10,086 bases of DNA from a bacterium (GTDB lineage Bacteria; Pseudomonadota; Gammaproteobacteria; Berkiellales; Berkiellaceae), in the NCBI GenBank assembly GCA_009927065.1, contig RFNU01000231.1:1-10086 (forward strand). The letters are read 5' to 3'. Positions within the stretch are counted from its first letter, which is position 1, and every line of letters starts with the position of its first letter. The translations under genes were made by a program, and so were the position numbers. The notes beneath the pieces are model-generated. The model saw only the letters and a program-made list of their open reading frames with translations, was not told where the DNA came from and did no database searches. Positions 1 to 5,511 of the stretch are shown here, piece after piece.

Positions 1-1272
1 TACTTTTCTATTAATATCATTAATTTTTTTTACGTTTTCTTTAAACTCTAAAAGTGCAGGACCTTTTAAAGCACCCCCTCTGGGCACAATAACTTTTAGT
101 GGATCAACGGCTACATCATTAAGATGATATTCATAATGCAAGTGGGGACCTGTCGCTAAACCAGTCATGCCTACATAACCAATAGTCTGCCCCTGTTTCA
201 CCGAAACAGATTTTCGCATCTGCTTAACAAAACTATCAAGATGGGCATACAGGGTTTTTACTTTTTGACCCGGAGCAATCTCTCCGTGATTAATCTCCAA
301 AACATTTCCATACCCTCCTTTAGTGCCTACAAAAGAAACGACTCCATCTGCAACAGCTTTAACGGGAGTGCCTTTCTTCGCTGCAAAATCAATTCCTTTG
401 TGAGCTCGCACGATCCCCAATACCGGATGATGTCGCGCTTGAGAGAAATGTGAGCTTATATATGACGACTCAACAGGTTTATCTAAAAATGTCTTTTTAA
501 ATGAATAACCATCTTTATCAAAGTAATTGTCTCCATTATAAGGAAAATAATATCCAGTAAATGATTTTTTGGGATTATCAAAGGAAAATCGATAAAGCTC
601 TACTTTGCCTTTCAGATCGAGGCTGTAAAGAAGTGTTAGCCTTGTCCCTTCTCTAACATCTTTTTTAAAATCAATCCTCGGTGATAGTATTTCAGTAACA
701 AGTTGAATCAGTTTACTCGGCGCACCTATCTCACTTAAATCCTTAAAAAGCCCTTTCTTTAATAAAATATCAATTTTTTTGTAAGTTATTTGAGGAATAA
801 TAGCTAATCGATCACTTAATGCACTGACATTATTTCCTTGAATGTAGAACTCTTCTTTACTAGTCTCTAAAATAAATTGGGTAATTTCATTATCGTTAAA
901 AACAAAACTTATTTTGTCATTTGGTTGCAGCTCACTTAACAATTTATAACATTTTGATTTTTTATCAAATATTGAAGAGCGTAGTTGAGGATCTAATATC
1001 AGCTTATGTTCTTTAATAATACTCATAAATGCTTGATTGGGAGAGACTACACACTCTTTAATGTGCATTTGATTGTTCAAATTAAGGTCCCACAAAGATA
1101 AAGGCTCTTTTTTATAAGGAGCTAACTTTGTTGTCAGCAATATAATTGAGGATGGATTAGTCTCTTTAAAAACAGAAAATACTTCCGCCAGTAAACCAAA
1201 TAAAATATACAATCCTAATATAACGAGGATCGCTCTTTTTAGATGACTGGCATAAAAATCAAAAACAATCAT
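1..1272 (-). CDS. M23-family (MepM/YebA-like) murein DD-endopeptidase, membrane-anchored, 3' end cut by window
   Basis: The reading frame is open from an ATG at 1272 to the window edge (424 codons, no stop), so the C-terminus is missing. An in-frame TAA at 1285-1287 lies just upstream and AAGGA sits 9 nt before the ATG, which fixes the start. Residues about 13-31 form one hydrophobic segment, so this is probably an inner-membrane protein with a periplasmic body. Residues about 200-265 resemble the domain that precedes the catalytic domain in MepM/Csd3-type enzymes. The LytM/M23 domain spans about 280-395: HxxxD at H291/D295 and HLH at H377-H379 supply the zinc ligands and a catalytic histidine, and H344 in YAHL matches the other catalytic histidine. 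The family cleaves peptide crosslinks in peptidoglycan to allow wall growth. Between the NHG and YAHL motifs it has about five more residues than E. coli MepM. Adjacency to erpA is common in gammaproteobacteria. Family call firm, exact orthology less so. Confidence 0.9.
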   Translation of the reverse strand, partial: MIVFDFYASHLKRAILVILGLYILFGLLAEVFSVFKETNPSSIILLTTKLAPYKKEPLSLWDLNLNNQMHIKECVVSPNQAFMSIIKEHKLILDPQLRSSIFDKKSKCYKLLSELQPNDKISFVFNDNEITQFILETSKEEFYIQGNNVSALSDRLAIIPQITYKKIDILLKKGLFKDLSEIGAPSKLIQLVTEILSPRIDFKKDVREGTRLTLLYSLDLKGKVELYRFSFDNPKKSFTGYYFPYNGDNYFDKDGYSFKKTFLDKPVESSYISSHFSQARHHPVLGIVRAHKGIDFAAKKGTPVKAVADGVVSFVGTKGGYGNVLEINHGEIAPGQKVKTLYAHLDSFVKQMRKSVSVKQGQTIGYVGMTGLATGPHLHYEYHLNDVAVDPLKVIVPRGGALKGPALLEFKENVKKINDINRKV

Positions 1273-1394
1273 ATCAATCGATCCTTATAAAGCAATCTAA
1301 GCTTCTCCATTCAAAATAGCACCAGATCTAAACTAAAAATACGCTAGAAAATTTCTTTTAGTTTAAACAAGAAGCGGGTTTATCAAATTGCTTT
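1273..1394 (-). other. erpA-M23 peptidase intergenic region with AT-rich dyad
   Basis: This 122-bp spacer contains an inverted repeat with 10-bp arms (TAAACTAAAA at 1329-1338 and TTTTAGTTTA at 1356-1365) around a 17-nt loop. The stem is almost entirely A/T and no T-run follows on the minus strand, so I do not call it a terminator. No convincing promoter for the peptidase gene is visible. The only TATAAG-like box overlaps the ribosome-binding site, which makes it unlikely. Confidence 0.4.
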
Positions 1395-1733
1395 TTATTC
1401 ATTTTTTAATGAAAAGGACTGTCCACAACCACAAGTTGTTTTGACATGGTGATTATGCACTATAAATCGCTGCCCCATTAAATCTTTTTGATAATCTAAG
1501 GTGGATCCATTCAAATAATTAAAGGATATAGGATCTATGATAATCTCTATTTTCTTATCTTCATTATAATGAGGAAATATCTTATCATCATCTTGCTTGC
1601 TTGCTTCGAGCTCAAAACCATATTGGAACCCTGAGCAGCCTCCACCAATAATATAAACACGAAGATGGTGTTTATCGGGATGTAATTCCAATAATTGGAT
1701 TACTCGATCGAAAGAGGCTTGAGTCATGTTCAT
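1395..1733 (-). CDS. erpA: A-type iron-sulfur cluster insertion protein ErpA
   Basis: A 112-residue protein of normal length for the IscA/SufA/ErpA family, which receives Fe-S clusters from the assembly machinery and hands them to apo-targets in the cytoplasm; in E. coli ErpA serves respiratory and isoprenoid enzymes. The three cluster-ligand cysteines are present: C33 in GGGCSGFQYGF and C101/C103 in TTCGCGQSF. The DPIS-x-x-YLNG-x-x-x-DY block at 67-81 matches ErpA, and GFQYGF and the neighbouring peptidase gene favour ErpA over IscA or SufA. The loop between C33 and the DP motif (about 41-66) is about four residues longer than in E. coli ErpA and lies over an AAGC tetranucleotide repeat. The gene begins 41 bp after tatC and may be cotranscribed with it. 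No clear Shine-Dalgarno precedes either the ATG at 1733 or the in-frame ATG two codons downstream, so the exact start is uncertain. Confidence 0.92.
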   Translation of the reverse strand: MNMTQASFDRVIQLLELHPDKHHLRVYIIGGGCSGFQYGFELEASKQDDDKIFPHYNEDKKIEIIIDPISFNYLNGSTLDYQKDLMGQRFIVHNHHVKTTCGCGQSFSLKNE

Positions 1734-1774
1734 ATACAGAAATCAAAAAATTATTTTTAGTCAATTTACCAAGT

Positions 1775-2497
1775 TTAATTTCCAACTACAACTGTCTTGT
1801 TATTCCGCGTGAAAAACACAATAATTTCATATCCCAAAATCATTGGAACTGCAAAAAAACATTGTGCTAATACATCCGGAGGGGTTAAAAACATCCCTAT
1901 TATAAAACTGCTCAAGTAAACTACACCTCGTTGTTTTCTCAAAAAGTCTCTATTAACAACGTTCCATTCTAAAAGAAAATACAATATAAATGGCCAGAGA
2001 GATAAGACTAAAAAAGCCTCCTGCAGCAATAATGTAAAATCAACTAAAGATTTTAAATCAACATACGCCTCAACGATAGAATTATTAAACGACGTAAAAA
2101 AACTTAATGTCAGCGGCATAATGAAACATAAAGACAAGATTTGAAAAAAAATCACGGTCATTAAAAGTAGCAAGAATATAATCATTATTCTAAATTTTTC
2201 TTGCGGATAAAGTGCCGGCTTGATATACATCCAACTTTGATAAAACAAATAAGGACTTGTTATGACGAAGGAAAAAAACAAACTCAATTTTAATGTTAAT
2301 GAAAATGGCTGATATAACGATGTTGATATAATTTTTATATCAGGAGCGTATTGATATAAAAATAAAAAAACAAGTTTCCATACAGATTGATAAAAATATA
2401 AAAGAATAACGTTGACTACAAGAAAAGCAAAAAGCCATTTTAAAAGAAGATTTCTTAAAATAGACCACTGCCGCGGATTAACCTCAAGAACTTTCAT
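1775..2497 (-). CDS. tatC: Divergent Sec-independent (Tat) translocase subunit TatC
   Basis: TatC is the polytopic inner-membrane subunit that binds twin-arginine signal peptides. At 240 residues this is slightly shorter than E. coli TatC (258). Six hydrophobic segments can be placed at about 17-37, 68-88, 103-132, 152-176, 191-207 and 212-229. The family blocks YQSW-x-x-IKPALYPQE (86-100), LRKQR (186-190) and MFLTPPDVLAQ (202-212) are clear, so the identification is secure. Two normally conserved acidic positions are changed: the N-terminal HLxELRxR motif reads QWSILRNL with Ile13 where E. coli has Glu15, and Leu167 lies where E. coli has Glu170. The glutamate matching E. coli Glu103 (E100) and the Asp of PPD (D208) remain. 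GAGAG lies 5 nt before the ATG. The same frame stays open for 32 lysine-rich codons upstream, but without an ATG, GTG or TTG. tatB, its usual upstream neighbour, is missing. Confidence 0.92.
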   Translation of the reverse strand: MKVLEVNPRQWSILRNLLLKWLFAFLVVNVILLYFYQSVWKLVFLFLYQYAPDIKIISTSLYQPFSLTLKLSLFFSFVITSPYLFYQSWMYIKPALYPQEKFRIMIIFLLLLMTVIFFQILSLCFIMPLTLSFFTSFNNSIVEAYVDLKSLVDFTLLLQEAFLVLSLWPFILYFLLEWNVVNRDFLRKQRGVVYLSSFIIGMFLTPPDVLAQCFFAVPMILGYEIIVFFTRNNKTVVVGN

Positions 2498-2634
2498 ATT
2501 TACTCTCTTTTTAATTTTTTTATGCTTTACCTTATCTTTGAGTTTTGACCTCCATTTAAAAGGTTTGCTTACTTGCCCAGTCTTTTTTGAATCTTATCGA
2601 TCTTTATAAAAAATGAATTTGGTATCCCTCAAAA

Positions 2635-2640
2635 ATTATA
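2635..2640 (-). promoter_or_regulatory. Candidate -10 box for tatC
   Basis: A perfect TATAAT is read on the minus strand here, about 140 nt before the tatC ATG. No good -35 hexamer lies 16-18 nt upstream (the 17-nt position reads GCTTAT) and there is no extended TGn. In DNA this AT-rich such a match can occur by chance, so the call is tentative. Confidence 0.25.
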
Positions 2641-2687
2641 TTGCTACTCCAATAAACATAAGCTCGAATTGATCGTATTGCTGTGAT

Positions 2688-2715
2688 TTAATAATTCAAT
2701 TGGAAATATCGTCAA
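2688..2715 (-). promoter_or_regulatory. Candidate sigma70-like promoter upstream of tatC
   Basis: On the minus strand TTGACG (2715-2710, 5 of 6 matches to the -35 consensus) is followed after 16 nt by TATTAA (2693-2688, 4 of 6 to TATAAT). It lies in the gap between tatA and tatC and would let tatC and erpA be transcribed separately from the ubi operon. It is a weak motif match only. Confidence 0.25.
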
Positions 2716-2856
2716 CAATATTGAATTTTTATGATTGATATACTAAAAAACTGCGCATAATGAGCAGCAACTCAGCTCAAGAATCTACTAGCTTTTTATC
2801 AAAAAACATAAATTTTCATCATGCTGATGCTTTTTTATTTTGAATATCAACAAAAA

Positions 2857-3048
2857 TTAATTTTTTAAATTATTATCTTGAATCTTTTTTGAAGATTTTT
2901 CTTCTAATTGTTCTAATCCCTGCTTAAATTCGGCTAATGCTTCACCCAAGTCTTTTGCAATAGATTTTAATTTTGATGGGCCAAAAAATATTAGTCCAAC
3001 AAATCCAATCATCAGTAAAGACCCTAAACTAACTCCAGAAAATCCCAT
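2857..3048 (-). CDS. tatA: Twin-arginine translocase pore subunit TatA (short)
   Basis: A 63-residue TatA/TatB-family protein, one N-terminal membrane helix (about 5-22) followed by an amphipathic helix, which oligomerises to form the Tat transport path in the inner membrane. The hinge reads FFGPSKL (21-27), and DLGEALAEFK (33-42) matches the TatA signature DLGxxxxxFK, so it is closer to TatA than TatB although the GP at the hinge is also seen in TatB. The polar residue that sits in the membrane helix of E. coli TatA (Gln8) or TatB (Glu8) corresponds to Ser10 here. The charged C-terminal tail is short compared with E. coli TatA (89 residues). AAGGA lies 7 nt before the ATG and only 14 bp separate it from the upstream HIT gene, so it belongs to the ubi operon. 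As the only TatA/B-type protein in the cluster it may serve both roles; that is inference. Confidence 0.92.
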   Translation of the reverse strand: MGFSGVSLGSLLMIGFVGLIFFGPSKLKSIAKDLGEALAEFKQGLEQLEEKSSKKIQDNNLKN

Positions 3049-3062
3049 AAAAACATCCTTGT

Positions 3063-3389
3063 TTAAGCTAAATATTGTAATAAATGTGCATGTAAATGAA
3101 AAATTTCTTGCCCACTTTCGATTCCATTATTAAATTGCACTTTATAATGATTAAGATTTAATCTTTTTGCAGCCTTGTTAATTGCAAGCATGTATTCACC
3201 AAGCCAAGTAGAGTCTTGAGCCGTTAAATCGCTTAACTGACTGATATGCATTTTAGGAATAACTAAAACATGTAATGGTGCTTTAGGATGTATATCATGA
3301 AAGGCTAGAAAATGATCATCGCTCCATGCTATTTGAGCAGGTAAAGATCCTTGTGCAATTTTACAAAAAATACAATTCTCATTCATCAT
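3063..3389 (-). CDS. HIT-family (HINT-like) purine nucleoside phosphoramidase/hydrolase
   Basis: A 108-residue histidine-triad protein. The triad HLHAHLL is at H98, H100 and H102; the central His100 is the expected nucleophile that takes AMP from phosphoramidate or adenylate substrates. The N-terminus carries CIFCK (C6/C9), and with H48 and a triad histidine this is the usual zinc-binding set of many bacterial HINT proteins. APLHVLVIPKMHI (37-49) is a typical core strand. The triad is followed only by QYLA, whereas HinT proteins often continue with GGR and more residues, so the C-terminus is short. Its ATG shares one base with the ubiB stop (TAATG), showing translational coupling, and tatA follows 14 bp later. 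In Pseudomonas hisI and hisE lie at this point between ubiB and tatA. The physiological substrate cannot be read from the sequence. Confidence 0.92.
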   Translation of the reverse strand: MMNENCIFCKIAQGSLPAQIAWSDDHFLAFHDIHPKAPLHVLVIPKMHISQLSDLTAQDSTWLGEYMLAINKAAKRLNLNHYKVQFNNGIESGQEIFHLHAHLLQYLA

Positions 3390-4957
3390 TAAATCTCTTT
3401 GTGTCTGTTTTTTATAATCAATATTACAATAACATGAAGAGCTATTATCATAATATATTCTTCAAAAGAACGATAACTCCCCATTACGTATAAAGAAGTG
3501 TTGAATAAAATAGAGATCCAATATAATCCATCAATAAATAACCATGCAGAATATTGATATCTTTTTTTTAATTTATTGAGAGTTTCTAAAGAATGATCCT
3601 GATTGAACTTCTCTAGCAATAACGGTAGTCTTGTCCACGTTTTTCTCAGCTCTCCGACCAATCCAAATTTCATACGTACAGCATTTTTAACATACGGATA
3701 TATTGCAGTCCAAAGATCTAACTCAGGACATAAACGACGACTTAAGCCTTCAACAGCAAGTATTGTTTTCTGTAGTAAAATCAACTGTGGCTGAATAATA
3801 ATTTTATGCTGCTGGGCTACTTTAATGAGCTTCAAAAAAGTTTCACCGACACTAATATCTTTAAGAGGCCGCTGAAATATTGGCTCGCATACTGCACGAA
3901 TACTGAACTCAAAATGACTTAAAGAAATATTGGGTTGAACCCACCCTGATTGAAGATGCAGTAAAGCTACTTTGCGGTAATCTTGTTCGAAAAATGCTAG
4001 AAGATTTTCAGCTAAATAACGCTGATCTTTATCTGATAGAGTGCCTATTATTCCAAAATCAACAAAAATATACCTTGGTTCCGAAAGAGTATCAAGATCA
4101 ATAAATATATTTCCAGGATGCATATCAGCATGAAAAAAAGAATGCTCAAAAACTTGTTTTAAAAAAATCAAAAAAATGTTTTGAGAGAGCAGTTTTTGAT
4201 GGCTATCAGAGAGTGGATTTGAGAAAATTTGTTTAACGCTTAACCCTGACACCTCTTCCATGACTAACAACTCAGTGCAGGTATAATCCCAATATATTTT
4301 TGGAATATACAATATTTTTTGCTCTTGAAAATTTCTCTTCATTTGCGATGCATTTGCTGCTTCTCTAATAAAATCGCTTTCGGCTAAAAGAGCTTCTTCA
4401 AACTCTTGAACAACAGCCATTAAACGTGACCGAGCAAATATGACTGCGTAAGAAAAAATATAAACTAATCCCTTCAGAATAAAAATATCTTTTTTTAGTA
4501 TTTTTAAAAGATTAGGCCTTCTGATTTTTAAAATGACTCGATCAACGCCTTTTAATATCCCGGAATAAACTTGTGCTACTGAAGCGGCTGCTATTGGCTG
4601 TTCTGATATAAAACTAAAATCATCGAATTTTTCTTTCAAAACTCTCTTACAAATTTTAAGAGCCTCCTCAGAGGGAAAAGGGTTAACATTATCTTGTAAT
4701 AATGCAAGTTCATCAGCAAGCTGTAAAGAAAGTAAATCTTTTCGTGTAGAAAGTAATTGTCCAAATTTAATAAAAATTGGTCCCATTTTTTCTAAAGCTA
4801 TTCTTAATCGCTCTTCTTTTGTTCGATAAGAAGCTGGTATTAATGCCCAAGGAGCAATAAGAAATAGCGGATAAAAGAAAAATTGATACCGAAGTGGCGC
4901 CCAAGCATAAAGACGATAACGTAGAAAAGTAGTTAGCAAGAATAAAAAACGAAACAT
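3389..4957 (-). CDS. ubiB: Ubiquinone biosynthesis regulatory ATPase/kinase-like protein UbiB
   Basis: A 522-residue member of the UbiB/ADCK (COQ8) atypical kinase family, close to E. coli UbiB (546). The family uses ATP binding and hydrolysis to support the membrane-associated ubiquinone biosynthesis complex. Visible motifs in order: KFGQ (64-67), the KxGQ element unique to this family; the alanine-rich loop IAAASVAQV (122-130) replacing the kinase glycine-rich loop; the invariant lysine K144 in VILKIRRP; ExD at E193/D195 followed by REAAN; HADMHPGN (276-283) as the catalytic loop; and VDFG (299-302) binding metal. Two hydrophobic segments near the C-terminus (about 472-493 and 500-517) would anchor it in the inner membrane. 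AGGAG precedes the ATG by 11 nt. It starts 5 bp after ubiJ and its stop overlaps the HIT start by one base, placing it in the middle of one operon. Confidence 0.95.
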   Translation of the reverse strand: MFRFLFLLTTFLRYRLYAWAPLRYQFFFYPLFLIAPWALIPASYRTKEERLRIALEKMGPIFIKFGQLLSTRKDLLSLQLADELALLQDNVNPFPSEEALKICKRVLKEKFDDFSFISEQPIAAASVAQVYSGILKGVDRVILKIRRPNLLKILKKDIFILKGLVYIFSYAVIFARSRLMAVVQEFEEALLAESDFIREAANASQMKRNFQEQKILYIPKIYWDYTCTELLVMEEVSGLSVKQIFSNPLSDSHQKLLSQNIFLIFLKQVFEHSFFHADMHPGNIFIDLDTLSEPRYIFVDFGIIGTLSDKDQRYLAENLLAFFEQDYRKVALLHLQSGWVQPNISLSHFEFSIRAVCEPIFQRPLKDISVGETFLKLIKVAQQHKIIIQPQLILLQKTILAVEGLSRRLCPELDLWTAIYPYVKNAVRMKFGLVGELRKTWTRLPLLLEKFNQDHSLETLNKLKKRYQYSAWLFIDGLYWISILFNTSLYVMGSYRSFEEYIMIIALHVIVILIIKNRHKEI

Positions 4958-4962
4958 TATAA

Positions 4963-5508
4963 TTACAGCTCCTTTTTCATGAGAACTAATCGATTAAATC
5001 GCTGTTCAAGACGCTCTATTTGATAATAAAGAGCAAAAATCCGTTTTTCATGTTCCTGAAATAAACTCCAGTTAAGCAAGAAAGATTCTTTTTTACAATA
5101 AGTCTTGATTTGTTCATCTAATAAACTCAAAACAGATTGTACTAAGGAAAGGTGAGGGGTGGTGATTTTTTTTTCTATCATTAAAACTGCTTTATAAAAA
5201 TCATTTTGCATGATTTTAAGTTGGTGAATATCGCCTGATATTTCAATAGATGCACGAGCGCCTTTATAGTAAATGAATTCTATCCACTGCGCGAGCGTCC
5301 CCTTCAAAAAAATATCGGGACTGGAGGATAAGTTATAAGGATGTATTTTATTTTGATGAATCGAAAATTTTATTAGCTGAAAAGGCGCGATCTCTACACC
5401 GAGCACAATCCCTTCTAAATCATTATCAAAAATAATTGGCTGGAGGGCTCTTGCTATAATAGCTATAATATCATTTACTACATACACTGATATATTCTCC
5501 TTAAACAT
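4963..5508 (-). CDS. ubiJ: Ubiquinone biosynthesis accessory factor UbiJ (SCP2-like)
   Basis: A 181-residue divergent protein placed between ubiE and ubiB, the fixed position of ubiJ in gammaproteobacteria. UbiJ carries an N-terminal sterol-carrier-protein-2-like lipid-binding domain and helps the cytosolic ubiquinone assembly complex hold its hydrophobic intermediates. Here residues about 25-115 show the alternating hydrophobic pattern expected of the SCP2 fold (for example DIFLKGTLAQWIEF), and the C-terminus (about 150-176) is a predicted coiled coil ending in IERLEQRFNRL, as in other UbiJ proteins. Sequence similarity alone would be weak; the position and C-terminal pattern carry the call. 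The start is uncertain: the ATG at 5508 lies 3 bp after the ubiE stop, but a strong AAGGAG lies within its first codons, 9 nt before an in-frame GTG at 5487, which may be the real start (174 residues). Confidence 0.85.
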   Translation of the reverse strand: MFKENISVYVVNDIIAIIARALQPIIFDNDLEGIVLGVEIAPFQLIKFSIHQNKIHPYNLSSSPDIFLKGTLAQWIEFIYYKGARASIEISGDIHQLKIMQNDFYKAVLMIEKKITTPHLSLVQSVLSLLDEQIKTYCKKESFLLNWSLFQEHEKRIFALYYQIERLEQRFNRLVLMKKEL

Positions 5509-5511
5509 CGG

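Larger units (their letters stand above)
2498..2856 (-). other. 359-bp gap between tatA and tatC, at the usual site of tatB
   Basis: No intact gene is visible on either strand in this 359-bp stretch. On the minus strand, in the tatC frame, the region from 2695 down to 2498 is interrupted only by TAA at 2636-2638 and TAA at 2594-2596. The conceptual product begins with a short hydrophobic stretch (FELMFIGVAI at about 2668-2639) and ends in a strongly basic, lysine-rich stretch directly before the tatC start. That could be the decayed remains of tatB, or chance in AT-rich DNA. Candidate minus-strand promoters for tatC are listed separately. A small dyad (CATCA-GCA-TGATG on the minus strand, 2817-2829) followed by a T-rich run might weakly terminate the operon that ends with tatA. 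Confidence 0.5.

Noticed and set aside
241..453. Plus-strand 70-codon ORF at the left edge
   Set aside because: It is antisense to the conserved catalytic domain of the M23 peptidase, whose frame runs uninterrupted through the window edge.
1329..1365. AT-rich dyad after erpA as an intrinsic terminator
   Set aside because: The 10-bp stem has almost no G/C pairs, the loop is 17 nt, and no T-run follows on the minus strand.
1736..1764. TTGACT upstream of erpA as a promoter -35 box
   Set aside because: The sequence 17 nt downstream is TTCTGT, a poor -10, and transcription would begin at or inside the erpA start codon.
2412..2609. Plus-strand 65-codon ORF across the tatC start and the tatA-tatC gap
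   Set aside because: Its first half is antisense to tatC and the rest is a phenylalanine/leucine-rich reading of the lysine-rich minus-strand sequence; no ribosome-binding site or family resemblance. A convergent small membrane peptide cannot be excluded but has no support.
2761..2779. TGAGC/GCTCA dyad in the tatA-tatC gap as a terminator
   Set aside because: Only 5 bp with a 9-nt loop and no following T-run; easily due to chance.
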